64,000 nucleotides of DNA, from NCBI RefSeq assembly GCF_017599305.1, contig NZ_JAGFWR010000005.1, forward strand, positions 124,001 through 188,000, in the 5' to 3' direction. Both the position numbers and the translations under genes were made by a program. Each line of letters begins with the position of its first letter. The stretch's first letter is position 1. Shown here one piece after another: positions 38,609 to 46,081 of the stretch. The DNA comes from Micromonospora antibiotica. Lineage in GTDB: Bacteria > Actinomycetota > Actinomycetes > Mycobacteriales > Micromonosporaceae. The notes under the pieces are model-generated. The model had not been told where the DNA came from, made no database searches, and saw only the letters and a list, made by a program, of their open reading frames with translations.

Positions 38609-39670
38609 TCAGGGGATCGGGCGGACCTGGGTGGCACCCCGGTAGCAGCCGGTCCGGGCCGGCGGTGACGTCCAGCCCGCGCCGGTGATCCGCACTTCGG
38701 CCCAGACGCAGGTCCGGGTGCTGGTGAGCAGGTTGCCGTAGGCGGAGATGCCGGCGTAGTCGATGGTGAAGTCGTGGCTGCGGGCCGGGGTGTCCCCGTC
38801 GGTGACGGCGAGCACCACCCGGGCCGGCCGGGGCACGGTCGGGGTGCCCGCCGGGGCCGGCATGAACCGGGGCCAGCTCGCCCCGCAGACCGGTGAGTAT
38901 CTCAGCTCCACCAGGCCGATCACCCGCTCGTCGATCAGCACCGCCGCGCTGTCGACGGTGGTGACGGCGGGGTCGGCGGCACACCCGGCGTCCTTGGGGT
39001 CCGCCCCGTCGTGCACCCGCAGGGCGGGAGCGGACCCGGTGGGTGTCGGGTCGGACACCCCGGCGGGTTGGCCGGACGTGGCCGAGGTGACCGGTGGTTG
39101 GTCGACGGAGCGCCAGCCGATCGAGGCCAGGCCGACGGCGAGCACCATGAGCAGGCCCGCCCCGGCGGCGGGGAGCAGCAGCCGACGATCGGACCGACCG
39201 GCCGGCACCGCAAGCGCCGGTCGGCCGTCGGGCGAGGACTCGGCAGCAGGCGAGGACTCAGTAGCGGGCGAGGACTCGACGGCGGGCCGAGGCTCGACGG
39301 TAGGCGGGGAACCAGCGACGGGCAGGGGCTCGACGGTGGGCAGGGAATCGGCAGCGGGCGAGGGCTCGGCGGTGCCGGGTTCGCGGTCGTCGGCCGCCGG
39401 GTCGGGGGTGCTCGCGGCGACCCGGTGCCAGCGCCGGGCCCAGGCCGCCTCGTCGCCGCCGAGCACCCGGACGTACGCCAGGGTGGTGTCCAGGGTGGGT
39501 AGCTTCCGGCCGCCGGCCGCCTCGGACAGCGAGCTGGACGACCGGTGGGCCCGGCGGGCCATCGCCTGGTACGTCGGCCGGCCGGCCCGGTCGCGCAGGC
39601 TGCGCAGCTCGGCGGCGAACGCCTGCACCGGGTCGGCGTCGGGATCGAGCGGGCGCTCCGTCCGGGCCAC
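38609..39670 (-). CDS. HTH-transmembrane-DUF2690 protein
   Basis: This 353-residue protein has an N-terminal helix-turn-helix-like domain (about 12-85), a Pro/Ser/Glu linker with degenerate repeats (about 92-150: SPAAESSP, TVEPRP), one transmembrane helix (164-186), and a C-terminal DUF2690 domain (about 228-345) with four cysteines outside the membrane. This suggests a one-protein sensor that links an external signal to DNA binding. GTG 39670 has GAGGAG upstream. It diverges from a secreted DUF2690 protein. Confidence 0.85.
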   Translation of the reverse strand: MARTERPLDPDADPVQAFAAELRSLRDRAGRPTYQAMARRAHRSSSSLSEAAGGRKLPTLDTTLAYVRVLGGDEAAWARRWHRVAASTPDPAADDREPGTAEPSPAADSLPTVEPLPVAGSPPTVEPRPAVESSPATESSPAAESSPDGRPALAVPAGRSDRRLLLPAAGAGLLMVLAVGLASIGWRSVDQPPVTSATSGQPAGVSDPTPTGSAPALRVHDGADPKDAGCAADPAVTTVDSAAVLIDERVIGLVELRYSPVCGASWPRFMPAPAGTPTVPRPARVVLAVTDGDTPARSHDFTIDYAGISAYGNLLTSTRTCVWAEVRITGAGWTSPPARTGCYRGATQVRPIP

Positions 39671-39685
39671 CGTGACTCCTCGGGG

Positions 39686-39722
39686 TTGATTGACCAGCGC
39701 CGGCTATTGATTGTCCAACGCC
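39686..39722. promoter_or_regulatory. Two 16-bp direct repeats 21 bp apart, operator candidate
   Basis: TTGATTGACCAGCGCC at 39686 and TTGATTGTCCAACGCC at 39707 differ at two positions. The 21-bp step is two helical turns, placing both on the same DNA face, in the divergent promoter region of the two DUF2690 genes. Confidence 0.55.
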
Positions 39723-39811
39723 ACACAGCGTAGAGACGACCGTCGACGGAAGGTAGAGATGGGAGTCGACCCAACCCGGTCCGAAAGTCGACCATCCACA
39801 TCGGAGGAACG

Positions 39812-40282
39812 ATGACCACCGCACCCCGAACGTCGAGGGCCCTCCACCGGACGTTGGCCACCCTGGCCGCCGGCGCCCTGGTCGCCGCGAGCCTGCTCGT
39901 GGCGAGCCCGGCGAGCGCCGGCTGCCCCACCACCGGCTGCGACGGCACCGACCCGATCAACACCCAGTGCTCGGCCGACGCCCGCAACGCGACCAGCCAG
40001 CCGGCGTACATCGTGAAGGGCGCGACCACCCTGGCCGTGGTGGAGCTGCGGTACAGCGCCGCCTGCGGCACCAACTGGGGCAGGATCAGCAACCGGGTGA
40101 CCCCGAACCGGGTCCAGGTCACCGTCTACCGGGACAGCCCGCGCAAGTCGACGCCGTGGTACGGCGGCACCGGTGCCCAGTACTACGGCGACCAGCTTGA
40201 CGGCCAGAACTCGACGATCTGCGCGGTCGGCGAGGTCGTCTACAACGGCACCACGTACACCAGCACGCCGCTCTGCGCCTGA
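39812..40282 (+). CDS. Secreted DUF2690 protein
   Basis: This 156-residue protein has a signal peptide ending at ASA (residue 36). The mature part is all DUF2690: four to five cysteines, VVELRYSAACGTNWGRI, and a final VVYNGTTYTSTPLC. The same domain forms the outer part of the divergently encoded HTH-membrane protein, with the matching segment VELRYSPVCGASWPRF. ATG 39812 has GGAGG at 6 nt. The function of DUF2690 is unknown. Confidence 0.88.
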   Translation: MTTAPRTSRALHRTLATLAAGALVAASLLVASPASAGCPTTGCDGTDPINTQCSADARNATSQPAYIVKGATTLAVVELRYSAACGTNWGRISNRVTPNRVQVTVYRDSPRKSTPWYGGTGAQYYGDQLDGQNSTICAVGEVVYNGTTYTSTPLCA

Positions 40283-40354
40283 CCGCTACGGCTCCGGCCT
40301 GACCGGGGCGGCTGCGGGCCGGCCGGGGCGGCGAGGTGCGCGCCGCCCACCGGG

Positions 40355-40386
40355 CGGCGGTGGGTGACGGTGGTCGCCCACCGCCG
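40355..40386. terminator. 10-bp hairpin between convergent genes
   Basis: Arms 40355-40364 and 40377-40386 match exactly around a 12-nt loop, between the 3' ends of the secreted DUF2690 gene and sulP. Confidence 0.5.
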
Positions 40387-40406
40387 CGTGCGCCGGCCGG
40401 CCACCG

Positions 40407-42071
40407 TCAGGTGGTGACGGTGCCGCGCAGCAGGTCCCGGGCGTGGGCGATGGCCGCCGGGGTGTCGGCGAAGACCAGCCCGGCGCGGCGCAGCTCGTCG
40501 GCCACCCCGAGGGTCGCCAACACCTGGTCGTGGTCGGGGGTGATGCCGGAGAGCAGCACGGTGATCCCCCGGCCCCGCAGTCGCCGGACGGCGTCGCCGA
40601 GCACGTGTGCGCCGGTGGCGTCCAGCGCCGACACCCGCGACATCCGCAGGATGACCACCCGGACGTCGGCGACCTCGGACAACTCCAGCAGGAAGGTGTG
40701 CGCGGCGGCGAAGAACAGCGGGCCGTCCAGCCGGTAGGCCACGATGTGCTCGGCCAGCAGGGCGTGCTCCTCGGCGCTGTGCTCCCCCCGGTCGAGCGGG
40801 ACCTGTTCCAGCCGGGCGCTGCGGGCCACCGCGCGCAGCGCGATCACCACCGCCACGGCCACCCCGACGGCGACGGCGGTGACCAGGTCCCAGGCGACCG
40901 TGACGACGAAGGTGAGCACCAGCACCAGGGCGTCGCCCCGGGTGGCGCGGGCCAACGCCCACAGCGAACCGGCCTCGACCATCCGTACCGTGGTGGCGAG
41001 CAGCACCCCGGCCAGCGCGGCGAGCGGAATCCGGCCGACCAGCGGGGCGGCGGCCAGGACGATCGCGGCGAGCGCCACCGCGTGGGTGAACGCGGCCAGT
41101 TTCGACGACGCCCCGGCGCGGACGTTGACCGCCGTGCGGGCGATCGCGGCGGTGGCCGGGATGCCGCCGAACAGCGGCGAGGCGAGGTTGGCCAGGCCCT
41201 GACCGAACAGTTCCCGGTCCGGGTCGTGCCGTTGCCCGACGGTCATCCCGTCGGCGACGGTGGCCGACAGCAGGCTCTCCAGCGCGGCGAGCGCGGCCAC
41301 CGCCAGCGCCGACGGCAGCAGCACGCCGACCGCGCCGGGGTCGAGGAAGCCCAGCGACGGCGCGGGCAACCCCTGCGGCAACGCCCCGATCCGGACCAGG
41401 TCGACCGGGGCGGTCTCGGCGAGCACCGTAGCGGCGGCCACCCCGAGCAGCGAGAAGGGTACGCCGGGCCGGAAGCGTGCGCCGAGCAGCATCAGCGCCG
41501 CCACCCCGAGCGCGACGGCCAGCGCCACCGGCCGGGGGTGCACGACGAACCGGGCGACCGCGTCGGCGGCGACGGCCCAGACCCGGTCGCCGTGCGCGTC
41601 GGTCACCCCGAGCGCGGCGGGGAGTTGTTGCAGGGCGATGACCACGGCGATGCCGGCGGTGAAGCCCTCGATGACGGGGGTGGGCAGGTAGCGGACGTAG
41701 CGGCCGAGGCGGGCCAGGGCGAGGGCGATCAGCAGCAGCCCGGCCAGTGCGCCGACCATCAGCACCCCGGTCGGGCCGAACTGCTGCACCACCGGCACCA
41801 GCACCACGGTCATCGCCCCGGTGGGGCCGGAGACCTGGAGGTGGGAGCCGCCGAACACGGCCGCCACCGCCCCGGCGACGACGGCGGTGACCAGCCCGGC
41901 CTGCGCACCCAGCCCGGAGGTGACGCCGAAGGCGAGGGCGAGCGGCAGGGCCACCACGGCCACGGTCAGCCCGGCGACCAGGTCCCGGCGGGGTGCCCGG
42001 CGTACCGCCTGCCAGTCGGCGCGGTCGGGCAGCAGGCCGAGGATCCGGTCGGCGACGGCGGCGGCGCTCAC
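40407..42071 (-). CDS. SulP-family anion transporter with STAS domain
   Basis: This 554-residue transporter has 10-12 membrane segments with the SulP hallmarks (GLTVAVVALPLALAFGVTSG, SGPTGAMTVV) and a cytoplasmic C-terminal STAS domain (about 430-545). Family members carry sulfate or bicarbonate, and the substrate cannot be told here. No carbonic anhydrase gene is fused or adjacent. GTG 42071 overlaps the arsR stop in a GTGA, so the two are translationally coupled and expression probably follows the ArsR regulator. Confidence 0.9.
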   Translation of the reverse strand: MSAAAVADRILGLLPDRADWQAVRRAPRRDLVAGLTVAVVALPLALAFGVTSGLGAQAGLVTAVVAGAVAAVFGGSHLQVSGPTGAMTVVLVPVVQQFGPTGVLMVGALAGLLLIALALARLGRYVRYLPTPVIEGFTAGIAVVIALQQLPAALGVTDAHGDRVWAVAADAVARFVVHPRPVALAVALGVAALMLLGARFRPGVPFSLLGVAAATVLAETAPVDLVRIGALPQGLPAPSLGFLDPGAVGVLLPSALAVAALAALESLLSATVADGMTVGQRHDPDRELFGQGLANLASPLFGGIPATAAIARTAVNVRAGASSKLAAFTHAVALAAIVLAAAPLVGRIPLAALAGVLLATTVRMVEAGSLWALARATRGDALVLVLTFVVTVAWDLVTAVAVGVAVAVVIALRAVARSARLEQVPLDRGEHSAEEHALLAEHIVAYRLDGPLFFAAAHTFLLELSEVADVRVVILRMSRVSALDATGAHVLGDAVRRLRGRGITVLLSGITPDHDQVLATLGVADELRRAGLVFADTPAAIAHARDLLRGTVTT

Positions 42072-42523
42072 CGGCCGGGCCGGGTCGGTGGGCCGTTCGT
42101 GGCGGGGGTACGAGGCCCGTCGCCGGCCACGACGGGACCGGACGGTCCGGCGGCGGGTGTGGCTGCGGTGCTGCCGGCGACCGGGTCGGCGGTGGCGGTG
42201 CCGGTGCGGAGTTCGTCGAGGAGGGCGTCGCGGTCGGTGAGGACGGTGCCGAGGATGCGTCGGCCGGCGGCCAGCAGGTCGGCCACGTCGGGGGTGCTCA
42301 GCGAGTACATGACCAGCGGGCCGTCCCGGTAGGAGGTGACCATGCCGGCCCGGCGCAGCACGGCGAGCTGCTGGGACAGGTTGGACGGCTCGACCTCGAT
42401 GACGGCGAGCAGGTCGCGGACCGGCTTCGGCCCGTCCTGGAGGAGTTCGAGCACCCGGATGCGTACGGGGTGACCGAGGGTGCGGAACAGCTCCGCCTTG
42501 GCCTGGTACAGCGGCACCGACAC
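42068..42523 (-). CDS. ArsR-family transcriptional regulator
   Basis: This 151-residue protein has a winged helix-turn-helix (about 8-85: AELFRTLGHPVRIRVLELLQDG, PSNLSQQLAVLRRAGMV) and an Ala/Pro/Thr-rich tail of 40 residues. I see no obvious metal-binding cysteine pair such as ELCVC, so it may sense something other than a metal. GTG 42523 has GAAGG at 6 nt. An AT-rich palindrome lies 43 bp upstream, and sulP follows in a 4-bp overlap. Confidence 0.88.
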   Translation of the reverse strand: MSVPLYQAKAELFRTLGHPVRIRVLELLQDGPKPVRDLLAVIEVEPSNLSQQLAVLRRAGMVTSYRDGPLVMYSLSTPDVADLLAAGRRILGTVLTDRDALLDELRTGTATADPVAGSTAATPAAGPSGPVVAGDGPRTPATNGPPTRPGR

Positions 42524-42565
42524 CGGCGACCTTCTTCCCGTTCGACGACGTGAAGACTTTAGCAC

Positions 42566-42581
42566 TTGCAGAATTCTTCAA
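42566..42581. promoter_or_regulatory. Candidate ArsR operator
   Basis: TTGCAGAATTCTTCAA is a 16-bp palindrome with one mismatched pair in a local AT-rich patch, 43 bp before the arsR start. ArsR-family operators are typically AT-rich inverted repeats with TTGAA/TTCAA ends. Confidence 0.55.
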
Positions 42582-42626
42582 TTCACCTGTCGCGTGGTTC
42601 GTGACTCCCGCTTCGGGGCGGATCGC

Positions 42627-42665
42627 GCGGTGTGCCCCCGGCGGACCTGCCCGGGGGCACACCGC
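42627..42665. terminator. 15-bp perfect hairpin
   Basis: Arms 42627-42641 and 42651-42665 match exactly around a 9-nt loop, 43 bp past the GNAT stop, and would end the minus-strand GNAT transcript. Confidence 0.7.
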
Positions 42666-42708
42666 AACGATCAGTCGACGCCCGGCCGACCAAGCACGGC
42701 CGCAGTGG

Positions 42709-43638
42709 TCAGCGCGGCCGCCCCGGATCACTGGTCGACGCCGACAGCGCACCGCCGGCCGGCTCGAAGATCAACCGGGAGCGCAACTGCCGGAAACCGG
42801 TGCGTTCCAGCTCGGCGACCACCGCCACCCGGTGGGCGTCCACGTCGGCCACCACCTCCCGGGCGCCGTCGGCCGCCAACGCCGCGACCGAGTCGGCCAG
42901 CAGGTCGCCGCGCGCCGACGGATCGAGCACGCCGACGTAGCCGAGCATCGGGAAACAGGCATCCCCGGTCGGCCCGGCCAACCCCACCGGCTCCCCGGCG
43001 GCCAGGGCGACCCGCCAGGTCGTGGCCGGGCCGGCCAGCCAGGCCCGTGGATCCGTGGCCAGGTCCACCCCGGCCACCGCCTGGGCGATCTCCCGGCCGG
43101 TCAGCACGTCCGGGTCGGCTATCCGGGCGACCAGGGCGTCGATCTCGCCGGTGTCGGTGGCCGGACGGAAGGCGCGACGGCCGGAGGGTGCCAGAAGCGG
43201 GGTGCCCGCCCACGAGCACCGGAGTCGCTCACCCCGCTCGACCAGCCCGGCGAGCCGGGCCGCCGCCAGCGGTGCCCGGACCACGGCCAGCACCTCCGGC
43301 CGACGCCGCCAGTGCGCCGGCAGGCCGGCGTAGTACCGGTGCGGACCACCGAGCGCCTCGTGGGCCGCGCGCAGCAGTGCCGCACCCACCTCCGGCCCGG
43401 CGGCCAGGTCGAAGCGGTCCAACCAGGGCGTGCCGGCAGCCCCGGGTGGCAGGAGCCACGCGGCCCGGCCCACCACCCGGCCGTCCCGCAGGGCGATCCA
43501 GGTGCGCTCGGGCCGGTAGCCACCCCCGGCGACACCGTCGGCGTAACCGACCTTGCGCAGTTGGGGCAGCGGGTCGGGCATGGACTCGAACAGATCTTCC
43601 TCGCCCGCGACGAGCGGGCGGATGACCAGGTCGGTCAT
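42709..43638 (-). CDS. GNAT-family acetyltransferase
   Basis: This 309-residue protein looks like a tandem-type GNAT. It has a C-terminal acetyltransferase half with GYVGVLDPSARGDLLADSVAALA (the acetyl-CoA loop) and ELERTGFRQLRSR, and a more divergent N-terminal half. The substrate is unknown. ATG 43638 has GGAGG at 9 nt. A 16-codon ORF with a near-perfect Shine-Dalgarno sequence ends 30 bp upstream, suggesting translational control. Confidence 0.82.
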   Translation of the reverse strand: MTDLVIRPLVAGEEDLFESMPDPLPQLRKVGYADGVAGGGYRPERTWIALRDGRVVGRAAWLLPPGAAGTPWLDRFDLAAGPEVGAALLRAAHEALGGPHRYYAGLPAHWRRRPEVLAVVRAPLAAARLAGLVERGERLRCSWAGTPLLAPSGRRAFRPATDTGEIDALVARIADPDVLTGREIAQAVAGVDLATDPRAWLAGPATTWRVALAAGEPVGLAGPTGDACFPMLGYVGVLDPSARGDLLADSVAALAADGAREVVADVDAHRVAVVAELERTGFRQLRSRLIFEPAGGALSASTSDPGRPR

Positions 43639-43668
43639 GGGGAATCCTCCGGAAAGCGAACGCCCCGG

Positions 43669-43719
43669 TCAGATCCGCGTGGACGCCGGGACGCGGAGGG
43701 GGCGCAGAACATCGGACAT
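43669..43719 (-). CDS. 16-residue upstream ORF/leader peptide
   Basis: The ORF reads MSDVLRPLRVPASTRI and is preceded by AAGGAGGTCA 5-6 nt before ATG 43719, close to the ideal anti-16S match and the strongest ribosome binding site I noticed in the window. It stops 30 bp before the GNAT ATG and has its own promoter-like boxes. No terminator hairpin lies between, so control would be translational. Confidence 0.6.
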   Translation of the reverse strand: MSDVLRPLRVPASTRI

Positions 43720-43756
43720 TGTTCTGACCTCCTTCCGGCTCGACGGCGTGCCGCAA

Positions 43757-43786
43757 AACGTACTCGACGCGCCAGCACGGCCGCAA
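43757..43786 (-). promoter_or_regulatory. Promoter of the small ORF and GNAT gene
   Basis: TTGCGG (43786-43781) and TACGTT (43762-43757) on the minus strand are 18 bp apart. They lie between the oxidoreductase stop and the small ORF. Confidence 0.45.
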
Positions 43787-43799
43787 CACCGCCGACGGG

Positions 43800-45842
43800 T
43801 CAGGCCGGGACGAAGCGGACCGCGTCGGCGACCACGTAACCGTCGGTGCCCTCGGTGCGGATCAGCACGCTGCCGGCCGTACCCGCCGGGAACTGGTACG
43901 TCCCCAGCGACACCCACTGCCCACCCGACGTGCGCTGGTCGACCAGCCGGGTGGTCACCCCACCGCCGTGCACCACGTCGACCGGGACGTTGCCGGCCCG
44001 GTTCGGGTCGGCCGTCCAGCGCAACTGGACCGCCCAACTCCCGGCCGTCGGCAGGGCGGGGGTGAACCGCAGCCGGTTGACGCCCTTGCCGGTGTTGCCG
44101 TCGTGCTCGTAGTCCGACCCCCAGTAGCCGCCGATGGCGGTGCTGCCCACCCAGACTCCGGCCCGGGTGACCCCGGCCGCCCGGTTGTCCACCACGATCT
44201 CGCCGTCGGCGGTGGGCGGCCAGCTCAGGATCTGCCCGTCCCGGCGCAACCGGGCCTGGAGGGCGGCGACGTCGACCTGCTGCACCGGCACCCCGGCATC
44301 CACCGCCAGCAGCGCCGCCGTCGCCGCGGACTGGGCGAGGATCATGAAGACCGGTTCCATCCGGATCGAGCCGTAGGCGATGTGGCTGGCCGACAGGCAG
44401 ACCGGGACGAGGAGGTTGGCGCACTGCCCGGTGGTCGGCACGATCGACCGGTAGCTGACCGGGTACGGGCCGGGCACCCCGACCTGCACGTCGCCCTCGT
44501 TCTTCACCAACCCGTCGACCACCACCCGCTGGCAGTTGTGCGAGTCCATGGTGTAGCTGGCCAACCCGACCGAGTCGGCGGCCCGTACGCTGCCCCGGCA
44601 GTCCCGCTCGGTCATCACGTACGCCGACACCATCCGGCGGGCCTCGCGGACGTAGAGCTGCGGGGGCCACCCGCCGGTGGCGGTGAACTCGTCGGCGGCC
44701 AGGCCCCAGCGGGCCACCCCCGCCCGGACCGACGCCGGCAGCCGGGGGTCGTTGGCCAGGAACCACATCAGCCCCTGCTGATACGTCAGGTGGTCGGCGA
44801 CCATGCTGTCCCGCTGCGCCCGGGTCGCCGTCGGGTAGGCGTAGTTCGCGCCGATGAAGTCGGTGGAGAACGCCCCGGTGTTGTTCGAGTCGGTCTTGCC
44901 GCCACCGACGCTCTGCGTGGTGAAGAACGGCCCGGTGTACCCGGCCTGCACGTACCGCAGCAGCAGTTCGTAGTCGGCCGGGTCGTAGCCGGCCGGCTGC
45001 GGGAACGGGACCCGACCGGCGGCCTGGGTCAGGCACATTCGGAAGTTGTACGCCTGGATCCGGTCGTCACCGGTGCCGTTGCTCCCGACCGGGGCGGCGG
45101 AGATGCCGGGGAGCAGCCCGCTGGCCGGGCTGCCCGGCACCACGTACGGGTCGACCGGCAGGGTGAACTGGTGTGCCCCGCGCAGCTGCACCCCGTTGAT
45201 CGTCTCGCCGTACGCGGTGTTGGCCTCCCGTCCGACCGTGTACGCCACCCCGGCGGCGGCCATCAGGTCACCCTCGTAGGTCGCGTCGATGAACATCGGA
45301 CCGGTGAAGAGCTGCCCATTGTCGGTGACCAGGCCGGTGATCCGGTCCCCACTGCGCTGCACGGCGGTCAGCCGCGCGTTCAGGTAGACCGGCACCCCGT
45401 GCTCGGTGAGCAGCTCGTCGAAGACCCCGGCGGCCACGTGCGGCTCGAAGACCAGCCGCATCGGCGAGTCGGGGGTGACCGGGACACCCTGGTACCTGGC
45501 GTACACCCGACGGTAGAACTCCCCGGCTAGACCGCCGATGGCGGCGCTGGTGCCGCTGTCGGTGTAGCCGAGCCCACCGGTGGTGAGCCCGCCGACGTGG
45601 CTGCCCGGTTCGACGATCACTGCGGTGCGCCCCAACCGGTGTGCCTGCACGGCGGCGACGATGCCGGCCGAGGTGGCCCCGTAGACCACCAGGTCGACGG
45701 TGACGGTGCCGGCAGTCAGGGCCGGCAGGCCGAAGCCGGTGCCGGCGGCCGGGGCAGGAAGCCCGGGACCGGTGCCGGCGGCGACGACGAGGGTGGCCCC
45801 GCCGAGGCGGATCAGCTGACGGCGGGTGAACGCAGGCGACAT
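43800..45842 (-). CDS. Secreted FAD-dependent oxidoreductase with golvesin-like C-terminal domain
   Basis: This 680-residue protein has a Tat-like signal (TRRQLIRLGG) and an FAD-binding N-terminus (VVYGATSAGIVAAVQAHRLG, then GSHVGGLTTGGLG). A long oxidoreductase body contains FIDATYEGDLMAAAGV, a signature of the FAD_oxidored family. A C-terminal beta-sandwich (about 550-680: VDNRAAGVTRAGVW, YVVADAVRFVP) matches golvesin-type domains found on secreted enzymes. The substrate is unknown, and family members are often found near glycoside hydrolases, as here. ATG 45842 and GTG 45845 are both possible after GAAGGG. Confidence 0.85.
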   Translation of the reverse strand: MSPAFTRRQLIRLGGATLVVAAGTGPGLPAPAAGTGFGLPALTAGTVTVDLVVYGATSAGIVAAVQAHRLGRTAVIVEPGSHVGGLTTGGLGYTDSGTSAAIGGLAGEFYRRVYARYQGVPVTPDSPMRLVFEPHVAAGVFDELLTEHGVPVYLNARLTAVQRSGDRITGLVTDNGQLFTGPMFIDATYEGDLMAAAGVAYTVGREANTAYGETINGVQLRGAHQFTLPVDPYVVPGSPASGLLPGISAAPVGSNGTGDDRIQAYNFRMCLTQAAGRVPFPQPAGYDPADYELLLRYVQAGYTGPFFTTQSVGGGKTDSNNTGAFSTDFIGANYAYPTATRAQRDSMVADHLTYQQGLMWFLANDPRLPASVRAGVARWGLAADEFTATGGWPPQLYVREARRMVSAYVMTERDCRGSVRAADSVGLASYTMDSHNCQRVVVDGLVKNEGDVQVGVPGPYPVSYRSIVPTTGQCANLLVPVCLSASHIAYGSIRMEPVFMILAQSAATAALLAVDAGVPVQQVDVAALQARLRRDGQILSWPPTADGEIVVDNRAAGVTRAGVWVGSTAIGGYWGSDYEHDGNTGKGVNRLRFTPALPTAGSWAVQLRWTADPNRAGNVPVDVVHGGGVTTRLVDQRTSGGQWVSLGTYQFPAGTAGSVLIRTEGTDGYVVADAVRFVPA

Positions 45843-46081
45843 CACGGCTGCCCTTCGCAGACGAGGGGAGGAGCGCGCCGCCGCACCCGGAACGCATCGA
45901 CCCTCGCTGATCGGGTCGGGGCTGTCAAGAGGCGGACCGGAGCCCTCCTCCCCCGCGCCGAAACGGGAGCCGGACTCCGGCCGCCGCTGGCCTGCTGGCT
46001 CCGGCCGCCGCCGGGTTGCTGACCCGGCGTGGGTCGGGGTGGCCGGGCCGGGCCTGTGGAACGGGCACCCGGGTAGTCCGG

